Source of the DNA: Coenobita brevimanus
Taxonomy: Eukaryota > Arthropoda > Malacostraca > Decapoda > Coenobitidae
Assembly (NCBI GenBank): GCA_032717465.1
Contig: CM064663.1
Location: forward strand, 16,627,425-16,691,424
Length of the DNA: 64,000 bases
Reading direction: 5' to 3'
Below are positions 22,086 to 33,830 of this stretch, piece by piece; position 1 is the stretch's first letter, and every line of letters begins with the position of its first letter. Under the pieces are notes generated by a model. The model saw only the letters and a program-made list of their open reading frames with translations. It did not search any database and was not told the DNA's origin. Made by a program: the position numbers and the translations under genes.

Positions 22086-22260
22086 ACGACGACGAAGAAG
22101 AAAAGAAAGAAAGAGATAAGACAAGGGAAAAAAAAGAAGGAAAAAGAAAAAGAGAAAACGAAAAAGGAGAAGAAAGAAACGAAAAGAAAAAGACAAGAAA
22201 TAAGAATAATGGAAGACGAAGAAGAAGACAAAGAAATACTTCTGAGGAGGAGGTGTAAGA
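22047..22260. repeat. GA microsatellite and purine tract
   Basis: A GA run (22050-22075), then A/G-rich sequence to 22260. The 104-codon plus-strand frame is Lys/Glu/Arg low complexity. Confidence 0.8.
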
Positions 22261-22399
22261 AAGCTTGCCAGGGTGACGAGACAGCCCCCAGCGTCTCTAT
22301 ACAGCAGGAATTTGCCAACAAACACCCAGGTTGCCAACAATATCCTCAGGGGATTCAAAGGTAGGGAGTCTTGGGCGGGGCAGCGATAAACTTCCCTCA

Positions 22400-22925
22400 G
22401 AGGCTCAAACTTTTGCCCTCCTCCTCCTCCTCTTCCTCCTCCTCCTCCTCCTCCTCGTTGGCCAGGAAGGCATCGCTTTTGAGGGAATGTCTGGTCGTCA
22501 GTCTCTCTTCATCTCTGCCATTGACTTCCCTCGCCTACTAAACCATATGCATCTTCGTCTTGACCCCTTTCACTGTGGTGTTTTATTGCTGTTATGGCCA
22601 GTGTGTTTCATTCACATCCCGGTCTTCAGTATTTCTTGATCTTTTCCGCTATCCTTCCTCGCCCACTCAGGTATATGCATCTTTGTTTTTATCCCCTTCA
22701 TCTTGGCCTTTTTTGCCTTATTCCAGTTATCGCTGCTCGTTTATATTCAGCTCTGGGTCTTCACTCTTTCTCCATCTTAGCATCTTTCTTCCCTCCTTAC
22801 TCGGTCATTAGCATCTTCGTTATTACCCTTTTCAGTACAATGATAGTTTCCTTTCCTTCCGTCCACTGTTGCTCCATTTTACACCTCTCAGGAAAGACTT
22901 CTGGTACTGCAAGGCTTAGCGAAGG
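22400..22925. repeat. CTC repeat and about 131-bp degenerate units
   Basis: (CTC)n at 22405-22456. After it, three diverged units share CTCGCC(T/C)ACT...ATGCATCTTCGT, spaced about 131 bp apart (about 22529, 22660, 22792). Hydrophobic open frames in this span are not regarded as genes. Confidence 0.5.
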
Positions 22926-23224
22926 ATGTATTTAACCCCTGACCTGCATTTCCATATTTAATCATTCCTTACGAAGATGACGCGTGTATTCTACTTGCGC
23001 TGCTCTCAGACTTTTTATTTTTTTTAAGCTTGATTGGAACAGCTTTGTAGTGAATGGGTAAATGAAGACTCCATCTAACCTCCTTAACGCCCAACATTCT
23101 CCTAATCTTAATAAAATCGTCTGGGAGTAGCACGAATGTACAAAGGACGTCTTCGGCTTCAGATGATTCCCTTAACTCTTCCAGCACGATGGTGACTCTC
23201 TCAGTCTCTTTCTCCTGTTGCTTC
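22926..23224. other. No gene; hairpin-family core
   Basis: Begins TTTAACCCCTGACC. Bases 23105-23127 carry TTAATAAAATCGTCTGGGAG, and CCCTTAACTCTTCCAGCACG follows at 23170. Probably one copy of the short hairpin family. Confidence 0.4.
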
Positions 23225-23546
23225 CTCCTTTATTACCCGATCACCTGCGTAGGGGACCGGGACTAGGCTACTCCAGACGTTTAGGACGAAAGTGACTAGT
23301 CGTCCTGTCATGAGTGGTGTGTAATTAGTAAGTACCAGTCGTCCCTCTGATTCAAATCATTGTTTCCTTCTATTTGGAGCACCGTAACCCACTAGACCAC
23401 CAGGTATTCATTCGTTAGCTATATCGTTACCAACCAACGTGTTAAATGGCTTCCTGGGGTACAAGAATAATTCTGGCTTGTCACTCATGTACAGTAACCT
23501 GAGATGGTACTACAAAGAGTGAATGGATGGTTAGCGCTGCCACCTA
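23225..23546 (-). mobile_element. SINE-S copy, diverged
   Basis: Shares with other copies a GACCGGGACTAGGC block, a TGGAGCACCGTAACCCACTA block and the AAATGGCTTCCTGGGG hairpin half, then GGCTTGTCACTC. Oriented with the tail end at low coordinates. Confidence 0.6.
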
Positions 23547-23954
23547 CTCACCTAAGGAAATACTTTTTTTGTGTGTGTGTGTGGATATACAACAGTTTCG
23601 GCCCGACTTAGACCCTTTTGAGTCATGACAGATACCTGCAGATGGTCCCTGTGCGGCTGTGACTATTGGATCTCCTCTTTCCCAATAAGCAGTTGAGGAC
23701 ATCTTGAAGTGAAGGTCCTTTCCTGCCTCTGTCCCCGGCCCCTTCCTCTCAGCTCCCCGTACCTGTCTCATCAGCCAGCATTCACCTCATCCTGATCACT
23801 TAGCAACTCCCTTCATCTCCCTTCAGTTCTCCTCCATTAAGTGCCTCTCTTGATTATTTTAGTCTTCCCTCTCCCCGCTGTCAGGCCAACCTCACCCTTT
23901 CACTACAAGGACGTCTCTTAGGCTTTATTCTCCCCACCTCTCCATGATATTATT

Positions 23955-24130
23955 ATGACTGGGAGATGAGATGGAGGGATGGAGCGGAGAGATACCGGTA
24001 TATGAGAGAGGGGGTGTGAGCTGGGAGCGGGGCAGTGAAATGGCATGGGACAGGGCGACGTGGAAGCGATTTGTTTGTGGCCACCCCTTATGGGATTAAG
24101 GCGTCTGGGAGTAGATAGATAGACAGATAA
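23955..24130 (+). pseudogene. LINE-B 3' end with TAGATAGA tail
   Basis: GACGTGGAAGCGATTTGTTT and GTGGCCACCCCTTATGGGAT match the C-terminal coding end of the 10.2-kb copy. It ends GGCGTCTGGGAGTAGATAGA, that is, with a GATA-type tail. Confidence 0.75.
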
Positions 24131-24289
24131 GGAGAAACCTTTTGGACTGGTGGGGTGGAATTTAGTCTTGAGTGGCCGGCTCAGAATGACAAGACCTTCG
24201 TTGGGTGATTGAAGTCGTGTTGATTCTAGCTTATCTTCCTTAGCGAATTAGTCTGCTTATCGCAGATGCATATACTTTTGTGTGTTGAA

Positions 24290-24695
24290 CAAGTCAAGAG
24301 TGAGAGCAGTGGAAATGAGTTACTTGAGAGGAGCATGTGGAGCGACATGGAGGGACAGGTTGACGAATGAAGAAGTGAAGGAACGTTGAGGGGTGGATGT
24401 GGATGTGGTTGAGAAGATTAGGAGAAATACACTGAGGTGGTTTGGACATGTGGAGAGAATGAAGACTGACTAAGAGGGTGTATGTAGGTGAAGTGGAGGG
24501 AGGGAGAGGGAGGGGAAGACCGAGGATGAGGTGGAGGGATGGAGTTGAGAGGCATATGAAGGAGGGGGGAGTAAGTTGGAGGGAGGGCAGTCAAATGGTG
24601 GGTGTCAGAGCGACATGGAGGCGTTTTGTCTGCGGCCACACTTTACGGAATTAGAGCATCGGGCAATAGATAGATAGATAGATAGATAGACAGTG
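24290..24695 (+). pseudogene. LINE-B 3' end, longer copy, with (TAGA)n tail
   Basis: Matches 10157-10486 from the GGAGGGACAGGTTGACGAATG block through CTGAGGTGGTTTGGACATGT to the end, then TAGATAGATAGATAGATAGA. Frames are broken by several stops and small indels. Confidence 0.8.
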
Positions 24696-24864
24696 TTGCT
24701 GATATCTTACTGATTTTGATCCAAGGTGAATAAGCAACAAAGAGGAGTAAATAGAATATAAAAAGCATAATAACCCATCATGTGGGAAATATATTGGTAA
24801 GGAAGGGATGCTAAGGACCAAAGACATTACGGCCCCAACACCTGTACTGTCAGCAGGTTAGGAC

Positions 24865-25040
24865 GCTTCACCAACACCTCTTCCTTAACACTTTTTTTCC
24901 TGCATATTGCCACGTTAATGTTCCCTCGTATGGCATTTTTTGCAAAGTATGCCTAGAATGAAATTGTGTAACATAAAAGGGAGTGCTAAGGTTCATTTTA
25001 TAGGACAAATAGCTGAGGGAAAGGTGCTGTAAAGGCTCTT
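24865..25040. mobile_element. MITE-like inverted-repeat element
   Basis: Left end GCTTCACCAACACCTCTTCC pairs with right end GAGGGAAAGGTGCTGTAAAG (25014-25033). The right end continues CTCTTAAGGTTGCGAGAATAC as in other copies. Confidence 0.5.
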
Positions 25041-25703
25041 AAGGTTGCGAGAATACAACTCTTAAACAAGGCAACTGTACCAAGCCTCCTCCTTCTCCAC
25101 CTCTTTTCCCTTCTTTCATTTCCACCAACTCTTTCTCGCCTCATGTTGCCTTCCCTCATCTTCGCCTCACTTCTGCCTCATCTCACTTTCCCGTCCTTCA
25201 CCAGACTGCTGAAAAATTATAATTTTATCTTACCCTCTTTGCTAACAACACTCCACCTCCTTTCATGCTCCCAGGTTGTCCCAAATATCAGCACAGTATT
25301 TTCACCGCGATTAGTGGCTTCATATCAGGCATAGATAACTTCCATAAACTCTTGCATACCACGAGCGTCACGATTTCTTGGTTAAATACTGCACTGGGAG
25401 TAAGTCACTGGCGTGTAACTGTTTATTAGTGCTACCTTCAGGCATTTATTGTCAACTTATTAGAGATCGTTTGTAGTGGAGGCGCTATGGAAGGCTTTAT
25501 CCAACCCATTCATCTAGAAACGACTTCACTAAACGAAATACAAACTTCTAGAGATGACAAAACTGGAAAAACTATGTCATCATCTTCAGTGGATGAAGAG
25601 TAAGAAATCAGTTATGTAAATAGTTACTGCAGTTCGTGACTTTATATATTCCTGTTTATATCAACAATAATTCAGATTATCAAGAATTTCCCTCAGTTCG
25701 ACT
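25041..25703. other. No gene seen
   Basis: Moderately unique sequence. A pyrimidine-rich part lies at 25085-25160. Nothing recognisable in any frame. Confidence 0.4.
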
Positions 25704-26562
25704 TGGATGAGTGACAAGAGTGGCGTGAAGCAGGGCTGGTGGTTGGTACTTAATGGATGAGTGACAACAGTGCTGGTGGTTGGTACTTAATGGATGAGTG
25801 ACAAGAGTGGTGTGAAGCAGGGCTGGTGGTTGGTACTTAATGGATGAGTGACAAGAGTGGTGTGAAGCAGGGCTGGTGGTTGGTACTTAATGGATGAGTG
25901 ACAAGAGTGGTGTGAAGCAGGGCTGGTGGTTGGTACTTAATGGATGAGTGACAAGAGTGGTGTGAAGCAGGGCTGGTGGTTGGTACTTAATGGATGAGTG
26001 ACAGGAGTGGTGTGAAGCAGGGCTGGTGGTTGGTACTTAATGGATGAGTGACAACAGGGCTGGTGATTGGTACTTAATGGATGAGTGACAAGAGTGGTGT
26101 GAAGCAGGGCTGGTGATTGGTACTTAATGGATGAGTGACAAGAGTGGTGTGAAGCAGGGCTGGTGGTTGGTACTTAATGGATGAGTGACAACAGGGCTGG
26201 TGACTGGTACTTAATGGATGAGTGACAAGAGTGGTGTGAAGCAGGGCTGGTGATTGGTACTTAATGGATGAGTGACAACAGGGCTGGTGATTGGTACTTA
26301 ATGGATGAGTGACAACAGTGCTGGTGATTGGTACTTAATGGATGAGTGACAACAGTGCTGGTGATTGGTACTTAATGGATGAGTGACAACAGGGCTGGTG
26401 GTTGGTACTTAATGGATGAGTGACAAGAGTGGTGTGAAGCAGGGCTGGTGGTTGGTACTTAATGAATGAGTGACAAGAGTGGTGTGAAGCAGGGCTGGTG
26501 GTTGGTACTTAATGGATGAGTGACAAGAGTGGTGTGAAGCAGGGCTGGTGGTTGGTACTTAA
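25704..26562. repeat. Minisatellite of 19 units in two lengths, 50 and 37 bp
   Basis: Every unit starts TGGATGAGTGACAA (rare single changes) and ends TGGTACTTAA. The long unit contains a 13-base AGTGGTGTGAAGC-type insert that the short unit lacks. Twelve long and seven short units tile 859 bp exactly. The order is L S L L L L L S L L S L S S S S L L L. Within units GGTTGG/GATTGG alternates as a further variant. Confidence 0.95.
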
Positions 26563-26817
26563 TGGATGCGGTTGTTGTGGAGGAACTTAGATAAAAGAGA
26601 GAGAAAAAAAAACTAAGTTTGGGAATGGAACACTCGTTATCACAATACGATGGGAAAGTGAAACAGGAATGAATATAAGAAAGTTGTGAGGGACCCATGT
26701 GTTATATTGAGATTTTTTTGTTTTGTGCTTAAACTCCGTCAAGGATTGCTTGTTAATATTCCTATCGTCTCTCATACAGCTATCAAACACTTCCCCGTCA
26801 GACTACGGTAGAGTGAT

Positions 26818-27170
26818 ATGATATGGGAAAAATTGCAGCCATACAAAAGCAGACTTTTGATCGTGAACGTACAATACCTTCGGCATCAAAAGTTCCGTCA
26901 CTTTCCTGCTTCTCTCTCCATGGATTTTGAATACCGATGTGGTGAATCTGCAAGCAGCAGTGATGATGACACTGCTCTGCGCCCAAATAGTCATCATTGT
27001 CAGTTGCTGCGGATTCACCACATCGTTTTCCTAAGTTCAAAGCAGGAGGAAGTAGGAGAGGCGACGGGAATTTTGATGCCAACTGTACACTGCTCCACAC
27101 AGTTCAGTTTACAAAAGTGTGTTGTGGGAAATTTACACTTTTCCCACCATTTTATTATTTCTTTTCCACT
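26818..27170. repeat. Imperfect palindrome, about 200 bp of paired arms
   Basis: CGATGTGGTGAATCTGCAAG (26935) pairs with CTGCGGATTCACCACATCG (27008-27026). Pairing continues outward to GGCATCAAAAG / TTTTGATGCCA (26880 and 27075) and inward to GATGATGAC / GTCATCATT, with a loop of about 15 bases near 26979. Both strands therefore carry open frames with a CGESA-like peptide. Best read as a foldback or MITE-like element. Confidence 0.65.
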
Positions 27171-27581
27171 GTTATTTGCATGCTCCATCACTTAACCCAG
27201 AGGTGGTCACTAGGTTGAATAGAATCGTCTTGTGGCAGCTAGATAATGATGACTAATAGTCCATCATGTTCACGAGGACTTAAGAAGGAACGATAATGAT
27301 AGTTTAGGGGAAGTGCTAAAGGCGAAGACGAAGAGACCTGACCCAAACTCTATATTGGTGTGTGCGGTATTTGGGAGCAGTGTAGGGTACGTGAGAAGCA
27401 GGTTAAGATGTGGGCGATCCGGTTTGGAATGTGGGAGTGGAAATATGCGAGGATAAGTTAGGCTGGTGGAATGTGTGGAGTGCCATTGTTGCATCCACTG
27501 CCCTCTTACTGTCTCCTTCCCTTCCTTATTCCGATTCCAGTTTTACTTTGTCTTAAGCACAGTTTTTCTCTCTCTCTCTAT

Positions 27582-27583
<2 letters not shown>
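27171..27583. other. No gene; hairpin-family core
   Basis: GTTGAATAGAATCGTCTTGT at 27214 is a diverged copy of the AATAAAATCGTCTGG core. No coding sequence recognised. Confidence 0.35.

Positions 27584-27636
<53 letters not shown>
27584..27636. repeat. AC microsatellite
   Basis: About 26 AC units. Confidence 0.95.
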
Positions 27637-27639
<3 letters not shown>

Positions 27640-27899
27640 CATCTTTGAGGACTGTATACGTAAACAAAAATCACGTGCTCAGTTTATGATACTCACTCAC
27701 TGACAAACACATACACGCCGAGAGTCACAACGTTCTTCAATCTCCCCGTGCGGATGTAATAAGAAACAGACAATTTTATTAGGAAGTTAATTAGTAAGGA
27801 GGTGATGGTATTGAGCCCCCTACGCTGGCGAGAATACGGGCTTGGTCTGCCTCCTCTTCCACCCACCAGAAAATCATTGCATAAAACAGACATCCAATA

Positions 27900-29280
27900 G
27901 CATATCCTCTCTGCTTTCCCCTCCTCTGATATACTGCAACTTTTTCTGCCCCCGTGACCTGCCTAAACTTCCCATCCTTGCATCAAAATAATTCTCCACG
28001 TGCTATTTCCCTTCCCTCTGCCATTTCCCTTCCCTCCTCTACCATTTCCCTTCCCTCCTTTGCCATTTCCCTTCCCTCTGCCATTTCCCTTCCCTCCTCT
28101 GCCATTTCCCTTCCCTCCTTTGCCATTTCATTTCCCTCTGCCATTTCCCTTCCCTCCTCTGCCATTTCCCTTCCCACGCGGCTCTCCTTCATGTCTCTTT
28201 ATGCCTCGTCTTCCATCACCTTCCCACACTACTTTGTTTCCACTTCCTTTCTCCTTTGCCAGTCTTTCCTCCTACTTCCTTGTTTCCCTCATATGCCTTA
28301 CTTGACTTCCTTTATCCCTGTCAATCTCTTATACTCCCATCTTGCCTCTTCATTTCTCCTTTCCATTCCTTTCCATCTCATTCCCTTTCTTCCTCCAGTA
28401 TACCATAGTTCCCCCTCTTTTACCCAGTCACTCTGCCACACCCCTCTGTTACCTCTTCAGTTTGCTCCAATACTTCCCTTATTTCAGCTAAACTCTCTCT
28501 CTCTGTCTCTGTCTCTGTCTCTGTCTCTGTCTCTCTCCAGTATGCCTTTCTCCTATTTTCGGCTCTGCCATTTCTACTTCCCCTTGTATTCAAATCACTC
28601 CCTCACTTTTGCATCTCCTCTTTAACTATTCTTTGTTCCCTCTCCTCCTCTCACTCTCTTTTTCCCCTCCTTCCGTTACCACATATTCTCCACCTTTTCA
28701 TCCCTCCCTCTGTTTTCTTTTTTACCTCACTCTTCCATCTTTGCTGTCTATTTTCTCTCCATGCCATCATTCCTCTTCATCTCCCTCTCTCTTCTGTCAT
28801 ATATCTTTTCCCTTGTCCTTCCTTTGTTCGTCTATTATATCCCTTTCAGTTCTATATATCTCATTTCCTTCATCTTTGTATCATTCCTCCTTTTTTTCCT
28901 GTCCCTTCAGGTTTGCAGCTTTGTTATATTTTCCTCTTTCCTCCTTTCCTCTCCATTTCCTCACTTTCTCTCTTGACCTCTTTCACCATAACTTCCTCCC
29001 ATGCCTTATCAACCAGACTTCCCATACGTCTTTTAATCCTTATTCTTTCAATTTCATATACCTATTTATAATACATCTCTTCCCTCTTCTCCTCCACCTT
29101 TTCCCTCTTCTCTTCCGCCTCTTGCCTCTTATCCTCCACGTACTAAAATTTCCCCCATCTCTTTGGGGATTCACTAGTTTTTCCTCGTCTTTCCTCTTGT
29201 CCAGGTCCTCATTTTTCCCACTCAGTTCCTCATTCAGTAATCTTTCCCTCCTTCCTCACCATCCTTCTCCACGAGCACAT
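27900..29280. repeat. 1.4-kb pyrimidine-rich tract with 18/21-bp tandem repeat
   Basis: Plus strand nearly all C/T. Bases 28002-28175 are a tandem array of CCATTTCCCTTCCCTCTG (18 bp) and a CTCCTTTG-containing 21-bp variant. Both are multiples of 3, so frames stay open as LPSAIS-type peptides (223 and 240 codons). Low complexity, not regarded as genes. Confidence 0.8.
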
Positions 29281-29586
29281 CAGCATCAGAGACCAGCGTA
29301 TTTCCAGTATCGTCACGGGGACTCAGCCTAAACCCCCATTAACCCCTGATATCAACTTAGGCATTAGCTGTAATTATTACCTCTAAGCAGGTGTATATGA
29401 CGTGGATTAGGGTTGTTAGTGCATTGGATTTAAACCTTCCACTGGTGCTCTTTCACTCGTGGTCTGCTTGGGTGATTACTACTCTAAGCAGGTGTGTACA
29501 GGTGGGTTCACAGGTAGAAGCTCCGCCCCTGCCAGTTCTTGTATGTTGTGGGGAAATCTCAGTCGGTGTTACTAATGTCTACCCTG

Positions 29587-29606
29587 CATGAATAATAATA
29601 ATGATG

Positions 29607-29650
<44 letters not shown>

Positions 29651-29651
29651 T
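29587..29651. repeat. ATA/AAT microsatellite
   Basis: Trinucleotide AAT repeat with GATGAT interruptions near the start. Confidence 0.95.
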
Positions 29652-29652
29652 C

Positions 29653-30166
29653 ATCCATCCATCCATCCATCATCCAATCCTACGTTGCCCCATGAGGAGC
29701 GTAGGAGCCCGGGGCTAGGCAAGTTGGCCCTGGCATTTAAGATGAGAGTGACCAGCCTCACTCATCCCTGAGTGGCATTACTTGAGCAATAAGCCCCAAC
29801 CACCCCCTGGATATAAACCTTCACCGGCTCAATCCGATTGGAGCGCCTTAATTACCCACTAAACCATTTAGGCGCCATAATTTGGTTATATGGTTACCAC
29901 CCAGCGTAGTAAATGGTTTCCTGGTGAACAGGAAACTATTTGGCTTGTCACTCAGTGTAGAGTCACCCACAGGCAGATGGAAGATGAAAGAATGAAGGAA
30001 AGAAAGACAGAAGAGGGAGTGCAAAGTCACCTGTAGGCAGAAGAGGAAAGAATGAAGGAAAGAAAGACAGAAGAGGATGGAAGGAAAGAAGGATGGAGGA
30101 GAGGAAAGGGCAGACACCCGAGAGCAGCACTACATCCAGTGAGTGGATGGTGAGCGCCCCAACCTA
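29653..30166 (-). mobile_element. SINE-S, long copy
   Basis: From low to high coordinates: CCAT tail complement (29655-29672), GGAGCCCGGGGCTAGGC, CCCTGAGTGGCATTAC, TTGGAGCGCCTTAATTACCC, ATATGGTTACCACCCAGCG, a hairpin of AAATGGTTTCCTG with CAGGAAACTATTT, GGCTTGTCACTCAG, then a duplicated GAAAGAATGAAGGAAAGAAA segment and GCAGCACTACATCCAGTGAG. Read on the minus strand, the element ends in (ATGG)n. The best-preserved partner is at 61.8-62.1 kb. Confidence 0.75.
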
Positions 30167-30169
30167 CCA

Positions 30170-30699
30170 CAATAATAATAGTAATAATAATATTAATAAA
30201 AATAATAAAAGAATGATTGCTACATTAATAATAAGTCAAGATATACTGTCAGTGGTTGCATCATCTGTACAAGCCTGGATAACCCACTCCCCCACCCACA
30301 TCAGCAGACTGAGCTGGTCCCACAACATAAATCTGTCAAGGGGGTGCAATATGTGGACCATTTTGTATGTGTGGCATGACAGGAATTTCGGTCATAAGTA
30401 TAAATGTATTGGCACTGAGCGTCAGGTGGTGTGTTGGTCTGTTATTAACCTGGAGTCTGGATAGTACTTCCAACATCCCATAATATTTTCTTATAATTTC
30501 ATGGTGGTAGGTCACCCCAAGCCCCCGAAGTGTAAAGGGTGACGTCGGGTGGCAGGCAGGGGAAATATATCATTGGTGTTGAAGCTAAACATTAAATACA
30601 AGTACTGGATAAGGATGTTGATCTGATTCGTATTGCCATTGGCGAAAGTGACACTGTAACCTCAATAGATACTGACAAGCTTCACAGCCTTGTACTCTC
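30170..30699. other. No gene; short AAT repeat
   Basis: AAT-type repeat at 30171-30210. The remainder is unique-looking. The open frame 30093-30464 is unrecognised. Confidence 0.35.
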
Positions 30700-31260
30700 A
30701 CTGACTGACTATGAAAGTATATGTCCCAGTTGTAGTGTACTAGTATTCACAACTAGTTATGATCCAGTTATGACCAAACTTGGTGAAAGGGCTGAGGGTC
30801 AGTCAAGAGACTGACACAGTGTACTTCAAAACAACAGGTTAATATCAGTGTCACATGGCAATGACGACTTATAGTTTTTATCAGATTTACCCCAAACTTG
30901 GTGGAAGGGTTGCAGGGTAAGGCATTATCGTAAAGATTCATTTTTGGCAAGTCACTCAAAGGTCAAGGTCACAGGGCAACCCGTATGTGTCTGTGTGTGT
31001 GAATAAAATATATAAAAAGTTGTGACCTGATTTAGACTAAACTTGGTGTAAGCATTGAAGGTCAGGCATGGGGTTCATCTATTGTTAATAAGAAATAGTC
31101 AGAGGTCAAGGTCACATGACAGTGTCAGCTAGAAAGTTTTTATCCGACTGAGATCAAAGCTTGTGGAAGTATTCAGGGTAAGGCAAGGATGAAGGGATTC
31201 GATTTTGTGGACGATATTGACACATGTCGAAGTCCCACGGCAAGGTCAGTGTTCGATTTC
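30700..31260. repeat. Degenerate tandem repeat with AGGTCAAGGTCA motifs
   Basis: About four units of roughly 130 bp each contain CCAAACTTGGTGGAAGGGTT or variants (AAACTTGGTGAAAGG, AAACTTGGTGTAAGC) and end AAAGGTCAAGGTCACAGGGC or AGAGGTCAAGGTCACATGAC. Non-coding; the same family occurs, more diverged, at 19.8-20.1 kb. Confidence 0.65.
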
Positions 31261-31639
31261 GTGCGTGTGTTGCAGTGTACAGAATTTACTTGATGTTAGC
31301 CTATGTTGTGCATAAGCTTGATAATTAATGTTTTGCCCATTACATGTCCATATTCCCTTGTATGCTGCCAACAGTGTATGAACTACATTTACATAACTAG
31401 CATACAAGAGGTTAGGAAGGTGCTGTGGGTAAAGTAAATCCGAAAGTATTGTTTATGAAATACACTAAGCCAACGAGATGACGGCGTAGTGTATAGAGTT
31501 AAGGGAAAGTCACGTCATTTCTGTCTGTATTTATCTATCTGCCCATCTATCCATTTATATGTCTATCTACCTTTCTATCATATGCCTGACGCCGCAACCT
31601 GTAAGGTCCGTCGTCGGACAAAACCTCCAGGTGTGTCCG
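31261..31639. other. No gene seen
   Basis: Includes CTATCTATCTGCCCATC-type short repeats at 31530-31575. No coding sequence recognised. Confidence 0.35.
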
Positions 31640-32290
31640 CCCCTACTCAGTCACGACTCCTCTTCCCACGACCCACCACCCTTCGTGACACACAAATATC
31701 TTTGCTTTTATTCACCAATCCCCAACTCTTCCCTTCCTTTGTTTGCTCCACACACCTCTCCATCTCCTCATTATTCCATATATCCATTACCTCCCTACCG
31801 TCCTTTTCCATACCTCCTTCTTTCCATTTTCTCCCCCTCACCTCTCCATCTTCCCAGCACCACATATCACCTCTTCATCTCTCACCTCCAACCCCTCATC
31901 TCCATATCTCCTCCTCCTCCATCCTCCCATCTCCATCCCTCCTCCTCGATCCCCCTCACCTCTGTCTCCCCCACCTCTCCATGTCACTATCACCCATTCA
32001 CCTCCCCCCTCATCTTCCCACCTTCGCTTCACTTAACCTCCCCCACCTGTACATCTTCACCTCTCCCTTACCTCTCTATCTCCCTCACCTCCACCTCTCC
32101 ATCTCCCCCTCCCCTCTCCATCTCCTCCTCACCTCTCCACCTACACCACCTCCTCCTCACCTCTCCACTTCCCCCACTTCCACTCCCCCAACCTCTTCAC
32201 CTCTCCCTCCTCCCATCTCTCCATCTGCCCATCCACCCTCTCTCCATCCCCCAAAGCACGCACCTCCCCCACCTCGTCATCCCCCACCAC
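31640..32290. repeat. Pyrimidine-rich tract (CACCTCTCC)
   Basis: C/T-rich with recurrent CACCTCTCCATCTCC words; open frames of 97-285 codons in several frames result from the composition. Confidence 0.75.
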
Positions 32291-32344
32291 TGTGGCAAAA
32301 GTTTCTCATTTCAACCTTTGTGAGTAAGCAGCTCCTCTATAAAT

Positions 32345-32700
<356 letters not shown>

Positions 32701-32809
32701 ATTAAAAGGGAAAGTTTCAAGCAGTAATTTCCACTGGGCCTTTGAAAATATTTAGATAGTTAGGTTATATTTTAGTCCGGGTATATAAGTAAAATCTTTC
32801 GTATAATGT

Positions 32810-32852
32810 AGTCATGTTCCTCTCTTGCCTAACTTTCTTTTTCCCTTCCACC

Positions 32853-32888
<36 letters not shown>

Positions 32889-33830
32889 TTTCTCCTACAC
32901 ATTCCACTTCCACACCTCCACCTCCTCTTATTCTCCTCTTGAATCCCTTCTCCTTTTTCTATTTCAGCCTCTCGCTTCTCTCCGCTTTCCCATTCTTTTG
33001 TTTTCATTCCACTCTCTGTGTCTGCTGTCTCATTCTCTTCATGTATCTGTCTCCCTCCTTTGTTTGTTGCTCCCTCTCCCTTATTCCTCAGATATGTTTT
33101 CCGCTCTAGTGTCCGTTTCATCCTCTCCTCTCCTCTATTCTTCTCTACTTATCACTTATATTTCCTCAGTTCCCTGATTCATATACCCCTCTCTCCTTCC
33201 TTCCGCCTTCTGTCTAGGTTCCCTCATATATCTGTCTCCTTTCGTTGCCTATAAGACATTCTTCCTTACGCTCTGTATGTTGTCATTCTCTACTTGACAT
33301 TCCATCTCCTCCATTTTCACTACACCATTCTCCCATATCTACATCTGTTTCACCCTCGCCTCCTCTTTATTATTCTCTGCTTATCATTTATCTCATTTCC
33401 TCAATTCCCTGATTCCCCTCTCTCCTTCCTTCCGTCTTCAGTCTAGCTTCCATCGTTTGTCTGTTTCCTACCGTTGCCTATACGCTCTGTCTGTTGTCAT
33501 TCTCTACTTATGATATTCCATCTCTTCCATTTTCCCTATACCACTCTCCCTTATCTACATCCCCAGTTCCCTCCTTCCCTACGTCTTATCTCGCATTCAC
33601 ATCACGAGTCTATCCCCCTCCTTAGTCTGTGGCGGCCTCTCATCTCCTCAGTACCCCTCCGTCTGCCTCTCAACAGACCAACTCCCCTCGTGTATCTATT
33701 GCCCACATTGTCTATCGTAGCCTCTCAATCGGGTATTGACACGCCCTAACCAACTACCTTCATATATCTATTGCCCACATTGTCTATCGTACCCTCTGTA
33801 TCGGGTACTGACACGCGCTAACCAACTCCC
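32810..33830. repeat. Pyrimidine-rich tract with about 225-bp and 72-bp duplications
   Basis: CT run at 32858-32884. Bases 33148-33355 and 33373-33575 are diverged direct repeats (TCCCTGATTC, CTCTCTCCTTCCTTCCG, TTGTCATTCTCTACTT in the same order). TATCTATTGCCCACATTGTC occurs at 33693 and 33765 within a 72-bp duplication. Confidence 0.65.

Noticed and set aside
25704..26562. CRISPR-like array of regularly spaced repeats
   Set aside because: There are no unique spacers; units are contiguous minisatellite copies in a eukaryotic context.
28000..29331. Hydrophobic frames of 223 and 240 codons that might look like membrane proteins
   Set aside because: Pyrimidine-rich low-complexity DNA; the periodic LPSAIS part is an 18/21-bp tandem repeat.
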